Shown piece by piece: positions 1 to 6,936 of a stretch of 25,145 nucleotides of DNA. Numbering within the stretch: the stretch's first letter is position 1; each line of letters begins with the position of its first letter. The notes under the pieces were generated by a model. It did no database searches, was not told the origin of the DNA, and worked only from the letters and a program-made list of their open reading frames with translations. The stretch comes from Erythrobacteraceae bacterium CCH12-C2 (GTDB lineage Bacteria; Pseudomonadota; Alphaproteobacteria; Sphingomonadales; Sphingomonadaceae). The stretch is taken from positions 1 to 25,145 of the forward strand of contig LSKF01000147.1 in assembly GCA_001556995.1 (NCBI GenBank), read 5' to 3'. The position numbers and the translations under genes are program-made.

Positions 1-8
1 GTTGCCCC

Positions 9-242
9 ATGGCCCAGTTCTCGGTTCACGATGCCAAAACCAACCTGTCCCGCCTGATTGCCGACGCCCTGGCCGGCGGCGAGGTGGTGATCGCCCGCGG
101 CAATGTGCCTGTCGTGCGCCTCGTGCCGGTAAACCCGCGCGGGCGGCGGTGTTTTGGCGCGCTCAAGGGAAAGATCACGGTCGACACCCGGTTCGACGAG
201 CCGCTGGCCGACGATGAGCTCGAAGGATGGAATCTCGCTTGA
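9..242 (+). CDS. Phd/YefM-family antitoxin (partner of VapC)
   Basis: A 77-residue protein whose first 40 residues match the Phd/YefM antitoxin fold: an N-terminal 'FSVHDAKTNLSRLI' helix region, then an 'EVVIARGNVPVVRLVP' strand. In this family the N-terminal half binds operator DNA and the C-terminal tail wraps and inhibits the toxin. The gene overlaps the PIN-domain toxin gene that follows by 16 bp, the usual translationally coupled antitoxin-toxin order. The operator would lie to the left of the window and cannot be seen. Assignment as the VapC antitoxin comes from similarity plus the adjacent gene. Confidence 0.88.
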   Translation: MAQFSVHDAKTNLSRLIADALAGGEVVIARGNVPVVRLVPVNPRGRRCFGALKGKITVDTRFDEPLADDELEGWNLA

Positions 243-625
243 GGCTGCTGCTGGATACCCACACGCTGATCTGGTGGTTGGCGGGTGACGAAGCCCTCAG
301 CGGCCGCGCTCGCGAAGCCATTGCGGACGAAGTCAACGAGATCGCCGTCAGCGCCGCCTCGGCGATGGAGATCGCCACCAAGTTCCGGATCGGAAAGCTG
401 CCGGGCGCAGCCCTCCTCGCTCAGAGCTTCGAAGAAATCATTGCCGAACAGGGCTTTGGCGAACTGCCGATCAGTGTGCACCACGCCCGGCTCGCGGGCG
501 AAATGAACATCGCCCAAAAGGACCCTTTCGACCGCCTGCTCATCGCTCAAGCGCAGGTCGAAGACATGGTGCTGGTTTCGAATGAAGCCCTGTTCGACGG
601 GTTCGCCGTGAAGCGACTATGGTAG
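227..625 (+). CDS. PIN-domain toxin, VapC type
   Basis: A 132-residue protein with the size and acidic motifs of VapC ribonuclease toxins. The N-terminal 'LLLDTHTLIWWL' carries the first metal-binding Asp, 'SAASAMEIATKFRIGKL' the conserved Glu, and 'DPFDRLLIAQA' plus the following 'LVSNE' the C-terminal acidic part of the site. VapC toxins are Mg-dependent endoribonucleases that cut tRNA or rRNA and stop translation. The reading frame is complete and begins inside the antitoxin gene, so toxin translation is probably coupled to antitoxin translation. On a mobile element the module probably contributes to maintenance; its RNA target cannot be told from sequence. Confidence 0.9.
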   Translation: MESRLRLLLDTHTLIWWLAGDEALSGRAREAIADEVNEIAVSAASAMEIATKFRIGKLPGAALLAQSFEEIIAEQGFGELPISVHHARLAGEMNIAQKDPFDRLLIAQAQVEDMVLVSNEALFDGFAVKRLW

Positions 626-703
626 CCTCACAATAGGCGGCAATCACTCATGCTTCTCCGGCGAGTGCCGGCCGGCCACCTTCGTTCAGAACCGCCTTAG
701 AGA

Positions 704-732
704 TTGCCAAAAGCGGCCGGTTGGACTATATT
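704..732 (+). promoter_or_regulatory. Candidate sigma-70 promoter for the second TA module
   Basis: TTGCCA (704-709) and TATATT (727-732) are separated by 17 bp. They lie 30 bp upstream of the antitoxin ATG at 762, which has a GAAGG ribosome-binding site at 752-756. The spacing is ideal and both boxes are close to consensus, but no transcription data are available. Confidence 0.5.
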
Positions 733-761
733 CAGACCGAATTTAGCTTACGAAGGTTGCC

Positions 762-1031
762 ATGAAGATCAAACACCGCGTCAAGCCAGTCAGCTATCTC
801 AAAGCTCACAGCGCCGAGATCATGCGAGAATTGAGCGAAGGTGGGCCGCCGATGATCATCACCCAGAATGGTGAAGCAAAGGCCGTCCTGCAGGATATCG
901 GGAGCTTCGAGCAAGCGCAGGAGACGCTCGCGCTCCTGAAGTTGCTCGCCATGAGTCAGGCCGATGTCGCAGCAGGACGGCTCGCGCCGGTCGAAGGACT
1001 AGCGGACCGCATCCGCCAAAACGCCGGCTAA
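762..1031 (+). CDS. Phd/YefM-family antitoxin (partner of RelE/ParE)
   Basis: An 89-residue protein with the Phd/YefM layout: 'VSYLKAHSAEIMREL', then 'PPMIITQNGEAKAVLQDI', which is the DNA-binding half, and a C-terminal helix from about residue 50 for toxin binding. Its stop codon is followed directly by the toxin ATG with no intervening base, as expected for coupled translation. A candidate promoter (704-732) and a GAAGG ribosome-binding site precede it. This module is separate from the preceding VapC module: it has its own promoter and about 135 bp lie between them. Confidence 0.9.
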   Translation: MKIKHRVKPVSYLKAHSAEIMRELSEGGPPMIITQNGEAKAVLQDIGSFEQAQETLALLKLLAMSQADVAAGRLAPVEGLADRIRQNAG

Positions 1032-1388
1032 ATGCCTGAGCCCGCGCTGAAAGTCGTCTTAACCCGCAGCGCGGAGCGAGATCTGCGCGGCATATGGACA
1101 AGACGGCGCAATCAGCGCGGCGATAGCGGTTCTGACGGCGCTGATGCGCTGCTCGATCAACTCATTGCCCTGATCCAAACCCTCCCCACTTATCCGCGCA
1201 AGGGGCCCGTGCCTCCCGAGCTGGAAATGCTTGGTATCTCAACCTATCGCCAACTCTCGCAGGCTTCGTACCGGATCATCTACTCGCTCGAACGGGTCGA
1301 CAAAGCCGAGGCGATCGTCGTCCATCTGGTCGCAGACGCGAGGCGCGACTTCAGGACGCTCCTTGCCGAAAGACTGCTCGGTTCATGA
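1032..1388 (+). CDS. RelE/ParE-family toxin
   Basis: A 118-residue protein of the RelE/ParE superfamily. Features are 'LTRSAERDLRGIW' near the N-terminus, a basic central helix, and the strand motifs 'YRIIYSLE' and 'VHLVADARRDF' near the C-terminus, where the active-site residues of RelE-type mRNA interferases lie. RelE members cut ribosome-bound mRNA, whereas ParE members poison gyrase. The sequence alone does not decide between them. The gene starts immediately after the YefM-like antitoxin stop, so the two form a standard bicistron. Confidence 0.85.
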   Translation: MPEPALKVVLTRSAERDLRGIWTRRRNQRGDSGSDGADALLDQLIALIQTLPTYPRKGPVPPELEMLGISTYRQLSQASYRIIYSLERVDKAEAIVVHLVADARRDFRTLLAERLLGS

Positions 1389-1434
1389 CCGATGTGGTTG
1401 AGGCTGCGCGAGGCGCTTGACCCTCGGTTCAGCC

Positions 1435-1492
1435 TTGACCGTTTTCGGCATGCCTCACAGAATGTACGCGTTTCGTGCAATATGTGAGGCAT
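1435..1492 (+). promoter_or_regulatory. Promoter and palindromic operator of the Xre-RES module
   Basis: TTGACC (1435-1440), a 17-bp spacer and CAGAAT (1458-1463) form a plausible sigma-70 promoter. A perfect 10-bp inverted repeat, ATGCCTCACA (1450-1459) and TGTGAGGCAT (1483-1492), is laid over it. The left arm covers the spacer end and the start of the -10 box; the right arm contains the GAGG ribosome-binding site and ends one base before the ATG at 1494. The arms are 33 bp apart, about three helical turns, which suits two antitoxin dimers on one face of the DNA. Confidence 0.65.
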
Positions 1493-1493
1493 C

Positions 1494-1856
1494 ATGGCGT
1501 CGGCTGCATTTCTAAGCGAAATTACCGGCAAGGATGGCGTATCGCCCGACCGGCTGTCCGGAGCTTTGCGGATCACCAAGTCCGAGCTTGCCGCAGCTGC
1601 CGGCCTGTCTCGCGATGCTGTCTCCAAAAGCTCTCGGTCTGGCAGTCTGTCGACCCAGACACGGCTGCGTGAGATGAGCGAGATCATCAACCGTGTGATC
1701 CCGTGGGCCGGAAGTGAGCTTTCGGCCTATGCCTGGTATCGTTCGCAGCCCCTGCCCTCTCTGGGCGACGCAACCGCAGAAGAGTTGGTCCGTCAAGGAC
1801 GCGCCGAACTCGTTCGCAGCTACCTCGCCCGCATCGCACAAGGCGGGTTTGCTTGA
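1494..1856 (+). CDS. Xre/MbcA/ParS-type antitoxin (DUF2384 family)
   Basis: A 120-residue protein with the two-part layout of antitoxins paired with RES toxins. A helix-turn-helix lies around residues 22-48 ('ALRITKSELAAAAGLSRDAV'). The C-terminal DUF2384 domain contains 'WYRSQPLPSLGDATAEELV', where this family carries its toxin-blocking surface. The ATG is preceded by TGAGG, which is also part of the operator palindrome. The stop codon overlaps the TTG start of the RES toxin. Auto-repression by this protein, alone or with the toxin, is likely from the operator geometry and from known Xre-RES modules. Confidence 0.85.
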   Translation: MASAAFLSEITGKDGVSPDRLSGALRITKSELAAAAGLSRDAVSKSSRSGSLSTQTRLREMSEIINRVIPWAGSELSAYAWYRSQPLPSLGDATAEELVRQGRAELVRSYLARIAQGGFA

Positions 1857-2386
1857 CCCTGCCGGTTACGCGGTTCGAAGGTCTGGCTTACCGCGCGCAT
1901 CATCCGGGGTGGGCCTTCGATCCCGAATCCGGCGAGGGTGCCCGAATGCTTGGCGGCCGGTTCAACAGGCCGGGCATCACGTGCCTGTATACATCGCTGC
2001 GTCTCGAGACCGCATGGCTCGAGGCGCAGCAGGGCTTTGCTTTCAAGGCGCAGCCCATGACCCTTTGCAGCTACCGGATCGATTGCAGCGACATCCTCGA
2101 TCTGACGACGGCCGAGGGTCTTGCGGCAGCTCTGGTCATGCGGGCCGAACTCGCATGCGCCTGGGAAGTGCTGGCTGCCGATCGCAAGCCCGTGCCAACC
2201 TGGCAGCTCGCTGACCGCCTGATCGAAGCGGGATGCGCTGGAATCATCGTCCCGTCCTTTGCAGCGCGCGCCGGCGAGAGGGATATCGAGCTGGTCTTGT
2301 GGCATTGGACGCAAGACAAGCCGCACAAGGTCACTCTCATCGACGACGATAATCGCCTGCCGAAAGACCGCTCATCCTGGCAATGA
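1853..2386 (+). CDS. RES-domain toxin (NAD+-consuming)
   Basis: A 177-residue protein with the RES domain signature: 'YRAHHPGWAF' near residue 13, 'GEGARMLGGRFNRPGITCLY' at about 27-46 with the family Arg at 36, conserved Glu residues at 52 and 57, and the Ser motif 'VPSFAA' at about 133-138. RES toxins degrade NAD+ and stop growth when freed from the Xre antitoxin. The start is a TTG at 1853 whose last two bases overlap the antitoxin stop (TTGA), so toxin output is probably low and coupled to the antitoxin. This is the last gene of the TA block. Confidence 0.88.
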   Translation: MTLPVTRFEGLAYRAHHPGWAFDPESGEGARMLGGRFNRPGITCLYTSLRLETAWLEAQQGFAFKAQPMTLCSYRIDCSDILDLTTAEGLAAALVMRAELACAWEVLAADRKPVPTWQLADRLIEAGCAGIIVPSFAARAGERDIELVLWHWTQDKPHKVTLIDDDNRLPKDRSSWQ

Positions 2387-2492
2387 TTGCGGAATTCAGC
2401 AGAAACTACCGCATCAAACTGTGATCCTTATCGGGTCGGGTCCTGCATGGTCGGCAGGCGATTGATTGGGTGAATTTGGATCGCTTGACCTC

Positions 2493-2963
2493 TCACACCT
2501 CGGTTGTGACGCTTGCCCAGATCATGAAACCCACGAAGCTGAGCGTGAGGCAGGTCAATCCGGCTATCATTCGTGCCACTGCCCTCCACGTTTGGGCCTT
2601 GGGCCCTCCGATGATCGCATCGCTTCGGCGGCGTCGGGCCCACATCGCGAAAGTCTCTTGTATGACGTCGGCAGCGCCGAATGAGAGAAGCGCGGTTGCT
2701 ACCATGAAGACCGCAGCATGTAGGCCGCGAGGAAATACGACAGCGGATAGGATCGCCGCAACCGTCACCAACAATCCTGTGATGCGGATCAGTTCGGCCA
2801 CCGGAAAGATGCGATAGAGCCTGAGCGCGCCGCTCGCCCTGAAGCGAATAAGCGGCGCGCCGCAAGAGGCACAGATGTGCGTGATCTGCCGATCCGTCCA
2901 TTGGCCGACCGATCGGCTGCATTTGGGGCACTGTGGGCTACTGATTCCTGCCGCCATGTTCAT
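2493..2963 (-). CDS. Zinc-ribbon membrane protein, unknown function
   Basis: A 156-residue protein of unknown function. The N-terminus has two CxxC pairs (C12/C15 and C31/C34), typical of a zinc ribbon. It is followed by about three hydrophobic stretches: roughly 53-75, 83-100 after 'FPRGLHAA', and about 132-150 near the C-terminus. A basic cytoplasmic loop ('WARRRR') lies between them. It is the most downstream of four small - strand genes that follow the relaxase gene and starts 30 bp after the secreted Cys-rich gene, so it may belong to the same transcript. No transfer function can be assigned. Confidence 0.75.
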   Translation of the reverse strand: MNMAAGISSPQCPKCSRSVGQWTDRQITHICASCGAPLIRFRASGALRLYRIFPVAELIRITGLLVTVAAILSAVVFPRGLHAAVFMVATALLSFGAADVIQETFAMWARRRRSDAIIGGPKAQTWRAVARMIAGLTCLTLSFVGFMIWASVTTEV

Positions 2964-2993
2964 ATCCGCTCTCCCGACGGCTGTGCGGCCGGT

Positions 2994-3293
2994 TCAAGGC
3001 AAACCCCCCTCGCGATCGCTTCGTTCATCGGGGTCGTCGCATTCCTTGCAAGCCTCGCACGGCGCGCAGTCGGTGCAGTCATGGCATTCCGCCGTCTTCC
3101 CAGCGCTCCTGCGAGCGAGGTAGCTCGCCTGCTTTTCGGCGGCGCGCGCTTCGGGGTTGGCTCCAGCCTGTTGTTCGGCAAACGCGGCCATACTGCTGGC
3201 GACATCCGAGGTCGGTGCGGCCTGTGCGGCCGCAGGCACCGCGATGGCGGCCACCACGACCGGCAGGCCGATGATCATATGTTTGCGTGTCAT
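2994..3293 (-). CDS. Secreted small protein with a (Cys-x-x)6 tract
   Basis: A 99-residue protein. Residues 1-26 form a classic Sec signal peptide (basic N-end, hydrophobic core, 'AAAQA' cleavage site), so the mature part should be periplasmic. The mature part has a helical Ala/Gln-rich segment and then six cysteines at 70, 73, 76, 79, 82 and 85, every third residue, interleaved with acidic residues. A highly acidic and charged tail follows. This regular spacing suggests metal or cluster binding, or a disulfide ladder, but no family was recognised. A good ribosome-binding site (AAGGGA) precedes the ATG at 3293. Its place after the relaxase gene hints at a role in the element's cell-surface biology, which is inference. 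Confidence 0.75.
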   Translation of the reverse strand: MTRKHMIIGLPVVVAAIAVPAAAQAAPTSDVASSMAAFAEQQAGANPEARAAEKQASYLARRSAGKTAECHDCTDCAPCEACKECDDPDERSDREGGLP

Positions 3294-3317
3294 TGTGCGT
3301 CCCTTCCCTGTTAGCAG

Positions 3318-3524
3318 TTACCACCCCGTCCTGCGCCCGTCGCGAAGATCGCCCTGCGCCCGGCTGTCGCCGAGCGAGGATCGACGAACCTCGAGGCGCA
3401 CGCCTTTCCCGCAGGCACTGGTTCGGATGTCGCGCAGGTCGATATCGTTGCGCTTGGCCCAGCGCTGGGCGGCGGCATCGTCGGCGAAATCGCCCATGTC
3501 CTCGAAATTCCAATTGCTCATCAT
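3318..3524 (-). CDS. Small hypothetical protein
   Basis: A 68-residue reading frame, possibly starting at the second of two adjacent ATGs. The first 50 residues look like a real small soluble protein ('WNFEDMGDFADDAAAQRWAKRNDIDLRDIR', split here only by description), with acidic helices and then a basic stretch. The ATGs are preceded by AAGGACA, a usable ribosome-binding site. It fills the gap between two better-supported genes in the same orientation. Function is unknown; short length and no recognised family keep confidence moderate. Confidence 0.55.
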   Translation of the reverse strand: MMSNWNFEDMGDFADDAAAQRWAKRNDIDLRDIRTSACGKGVRLEVRRSSLGDSRAQGDLRDGRRTGW

Positions 3525-3566
3525 ATTGTCCTTTCATCAATAGGTGGAGGGGATCGGCCACCAAAC

Positions 3567-3851
3567 TCAGGCGCCGATTTCCATTGGTTGAGACGTGATG
3601 CTCGCGTCCGCTTTGTTCCGATCCGGAAATCTCCCCTGCTGCCTTACACCCCACGCCGCTCCCGCGACGATGGTGACGCCCATCGCGATCAGTATGGAGA
3701 GGCCGACGTCGGCGAGCGGATCAGTGGCCGCCACGGCCGAGTGTTCGCGCATCGCCTGCTCCTCGCATCGCGAGATGCCCTGCGCCTCGACATCGCACCA
3801 ATGGAAGTGGTCGCCGTGCATGAGGTAATCGTAGTTGGCCGACGGGTGCAT
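3567..3851 (-). CDS. Small single-span membrane protein
   Basis: A 94-residue protein whose start lies two bases after the relaxase stop codon, so it is almost certainly co-translated with it. The N-terminal 40 residues are rich in His, Tyr and Cys ('LMHGDHFHWCD', then 'SRCEEQ'), compatible with metal binding. A hydrophobic segment at about 48-69 is followed by a basic C-terminus. The likely topology is one transmembrane helix. No family was recognised. The tight link to the relaxase gene suggests a transfer-related role, but this is context only. Confidence 0.65.
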   Translation of the reverse strand: MHPSANYDYLMHGDHFHWCDVEAQGISRCEEQAMREHSAVAATDPLADVGLSILIAMGVTIVAGAAWGVRQQGRFPDRNKADASITSQPMEIGA

Positions 3852-3853
3852 GA

Positions 3854-6800
3854 TCAGATCTCCAGGCTGATGTCTTTTTCGGGGAAGGGCTTGTCTGGCA
3901 CGCGCGGCTCGACCGCGACGCGGTGCTTGCTGAGGTCCATGCTGTCGGACTTGGCGAGATCGGTCGGCACTTCGGGATTGAACTTCTTGTCGGTTTTGCC
4001 CTGCCCTGCCCCACTGTCCCTTGATGCATCGATCTCGAGGCGGCCGACCGTCTCGAGCGCACTGGTCTTGTTGCCCTCGTTTCGTTCGATCGCGCTGATC
4101 AGGCGGTCTTTGTTGTCAGTGTGGAGCGTTAGATCGTCGCGGACACGGGTGACGGTAACGTTGAACAGGCGTTGGTTGGAGAGGTTGCTTTCGGATCCGC
4201 TCATCACCGCGATGCCCTTGTCGGTGGTGACGCCCTGCGCCATGTGCATGTTGAGCGCGTAAGCGAGGCCCAGGCGCTCCAGCATGGGATCGCCCTGCTT
4301 CAGATGCAGCGTCTGGTCATCGGCAGTCTTCACGCTGATGCCGGTGCTGCTGACCCCGGTGACCTGCGCGAGCGAGGCATTGTACAGCCCGCGCTCTTTG
4401 TCGTTCTGGGTCCAGCGGATCTGGTCGTTCTCGTGCAGCTTCACTTCGGTGCGCTGGGTCAGACCAAGCGCGTCGCGCTTGTCGTTGGGATCGATCTTCT
4501 GCGGGTCAAACCGCACCGTGCGGTTACCAACCTTTAGTTCGACACGGCCCTTGGCGTCGACGCCAAGCACCTGATAGCTGCCGCGCCGCAGCCCGATTTC
4601 CGAGACCGCCCTCGCGACCTCGAGCGTTTGGCCCGCCTTGTAGGTCTGAGGGTAGCGCAACTCCTCGCGCGTGGTGTTGACCCGTTCGAGCACGCTGAGC
4701 GTGACACTTTCCTTGCCGAGGGTTCCGTCGGCACGAAGGCCGTCCTGGATGCGCTGGTTGAGCTCGGCGCGGGCGTCCCGGCCGGAGGCAAACACCATCG
4801 TCCGGTCGCGCTCATCCTTGGGAAGCCCCAGCCATTGGTCGGCTGCGGATTTGATGTGATCGGGGCTGGCCTTCAGCTTGTCGCCCAGCACTTCCATCGC
4901 CCCGCGGACCTCACCGCGATTGGCGAGCGCGGCGATCGTGCGTAGCTGGTTGGTTCGCTGGCGCAGGTTTTCGTCCATCCGCACCATGGCAATCCCGTCA
5001 GCCTGGGCCATTGCGAAGGCCTTGCCAGCGTCAATTGATGAGAGCTGCTGGCGGTCGCCGATCATGATGAGCTTCTCGACGCCAAGGGTATTGGCGATGC
5101 CCACCAGATGTTTCATCGGCTCGCTGCCGACCATCGAGGCTTCATCCAGCACCAGCACCGTGCCCTTCAGCGCAGCGCGCGCCGCGTCGTAACGCTCGCC
5201 CTGCCCTGCGAGCGCTGCCTTGGCATAGGCATTCACGAAGGATGACACCGTCTGTGCTTCGATGCCTGCACCGTCCCTGAGGTCACCGACCATCTTGTTC
5301 TGGAAGGCGAGCCCGAGAACCTTATGGCCTTCCTGCTCGGCAACCCGCGCAAGAGCCGCGATCATGGTCGACTTGCCCGCGCCCGCGACCCCTTGCACCG
5401 CGACGATGCGGTCGCTGGACGACAGGCCGAGCACGGCAGCGGCCATCTGTCCTGTGTTGAGCTGCTTGTCGCCGGAGACGGCATTGAGCCGCTCGACGGC
5501 GGCGTCGGGTGCGACGATGGGAGTTGCAGCCCCCCTCCCCTTGTCGATCTGGGCGAGGATCAGGGATTCGGTGGCGAGGGCCTGCGGCGTGGTGACATGG
5601 GTGAGCGCGCCGTCGATCCGGGTCGATTGGCCGGGGATGAGTTTTCCGCCCTCCAGCAGCTGGTCGACGCGCGCGTCGGCTTTCTCAGCCGTCACGCCCT
5701 TGAGGCCGAGATCGAGCGCGGTCTTGGTGATCTGCGAGACCGGGAAGGCCGCTTCGCGCTGTTCGAGGATTCTGATTGCTGATGCGACCGCCGCCTGCGC
5801 TCTCATCTCATCGGGAGATAGCTTGAGACGCTCCAGCCCTTGTGAGACGAGTGGGTCCTGGGGCCGGAATACCTCGCCGATCGCTGTCACAATGTTCGAT
5901 ACCGTCTCGCGGATGCGCTGTGCGGTCGTGGGAAGATGGTCGGCTGTCTTTTCTGCGGCCCGCACCTTGGCTTCTGCGATCACTTGCTTGCCGTCGAAGC
6001 CGATGGCTTCGGCGCGCTCGCGCCAGTCGGCAGCAAGCTTCTCGCGGTCGTCCACATTGAGCTTTGGATCGCGGCTGTTCTTCGTGATGCTGCGCAGGCT
6101 TTCGGTCGACGTGAGGCCGAGCTTTTCGCTGCGGGCGAGGATCTCGGCACGGCGCTTACTGAACTCGTCGATCGCTTCCTTGGGCACCCCGTTGATTTCG
6201 AACTGGCCGTGCTTGCCGGTAATGCGGGTCTGGTACCCCAGCTCGGCCAATTTCTCGCGGAAGGCGGCATGGTAGGCCGCGCCAATGACCGAGTTGTTTT
6301 TCCATAGCTGGCCATTGTGAAGCGCCTGCCAGGCACCGTTCGCCATCCGGGTGAGGTTGGCGATCACCACATGGATATGAGCTTGCGGATCGAGCGCGCG
6401 GCTCGTGTCATGCGCGAACATGGCATAGACGAGATTGCCGGTTTTCACCGGTTCGCCCGATTTCGTGCGCTCATAGGTCCGGCCCTCGGCGAACTTGCCC
6501 TCGACCCAGCTCATCGTCTCCTTGACCGCGCTCCAGTGCGCATTGAGGATGCGCTCATCGCCCGATACGAGAGCGAGGATGCTGGCAGACTTTGGCATCG
6601 AGAATGTGAGGTCTATCCCCGATTGCCGGTTGGGCACTTGGCCAATTTTATCGCCATTGGGCAGCTCGCCATTGAGGATCTTCTCGAAGGCGTCCTTGGT
6701 GACTTCGCCCGAGAGCCCAAGCAGCTCGGCTCCCATGCCTTCCCAACTGGTTCTTTCAGTGTTTGCTGCCCCACCGCGACCTGTGTCGCCGCCCTTGCCA

Positions 6801-6934
6801 GCTCCGCCCTCGCCCGATCCGCCACCGGGTCCGCTGCCGCCGTCGCCGACGTAATAGTCAGCCGGATGCTTGTCGTCCTTTGCGAAGTATTCGGCGGCTC
6901 CAGAGGCGGATTTGACCGATGCGACCGAGAGCAT
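3854..6934 (-). CDS. mobF: MobF-family conjugative relaxase-helicase (TraA/TrwC type)
   Basis: A 1026-residue bifunctional enzyme that nicks oriT, stays covalently bound to the 5' end and unwinds the strand for export. The TrwC relaxase domain is at the N-terminus: candidate catalytic tyrosines at 16 and 27/28, and the metal triad H175, H186 and H188, with the same 11/13-residue spacing as in TrwC. The superfamily I helicase has Walker A 'GVAGAGKS' at 515-522, Walker B 'LVLDEAS' near 594-600, and later motifs including 'IMIGDRQQL' at about 623-631. An unusual Gly-rich insert (about 30-58) separates the tyrosines from the rest of the domain. The start codon is two bases downstream of the traD stop. 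The C-terminal 100 residues look disordered and charged. Confidence 0.95.
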   Translation of the reverse strand: MLSVASVKSASGAAEYFAKDDKHPADYYVGDGGSGPGGGSGEGGAGKGGDTGRGGAANTERTSWEGMGAELLGLSGEVTKDAFEKILNGELPNGDKIGQVPNRQSGIDLTFSMPKSASILALVSGDERILNAHWSAVKETMSWVEGKFAEGRTYERTKSGEPVKTGNLVYAMFAHDTSRALDPQAHIHVVIANLTRMANGAWQALHNGQLWKNNSVIGAAYHAAFREKLAELGYQTRITGKHGQFEINGVPKEAIDEFSKRRAEILARSEKLGLTSTESLRSITKNSRDPKLNVDDREKLAADWRERAEAIGFDGKQVIAEAKVRAAEKTADHLPTTAQRIRETVSNIVTAIGEVFRPQDPLVSQGLERLKLSPDEMRAQAAVASAIRILEQREAAFPVSQITKTALDLGLKGVTAEKADARVDQLLEGGKLIPGQSTRIDGALTHVTTPQALATESLILAQIDKGRGAATPIVAPDAAVERLNAVSGDKQLNTGQMAAAVLGLSSSDRIVAVQGVAGAGKSTMIAALARVAEQEGHKVLGLAFQNKMVGDLRDGAGIEAQTVSSFVNAYAKAALAGQGERYDAARAALKGTVLVLDEASMVGSEPMKHLVGIANTLGVEKLIMIGDRQQLSSIDAGKAFAMAQADGIAMVRMDENLRQRTNQLRTIAALANRGEVRGAMEVLGDKLKASPDHIKSAADQWLGLPKDERDRTMVFASGRDARAELNQRIQDGLRADGTLGKESVTLSVLERVNTTREELRYPQTYKAGQTLEVARAVSEIGLRRGSYQVLGVDAKGRVELKVGNRTVRFDPQKIDPNDKRDALGLTQRTEVKLHENDQIRWTQNDKERGLYNASLAQVTGVSSTGISVKTADDQTLHLKQGDPMLERLGLAYALNMHMAQGVTTDKGIAVMSGSESNLSNQRLFNVTVTRVRDDLTLHTDNKDRLISAIERNEGNKTSALETVGRLEIDASRDSGAGQGKTDKKFNPEVPTDLAKSDSMDLSKHRVAVEPRVPDKPFPEKDISLEI

Positions 6935-6936
6935 GA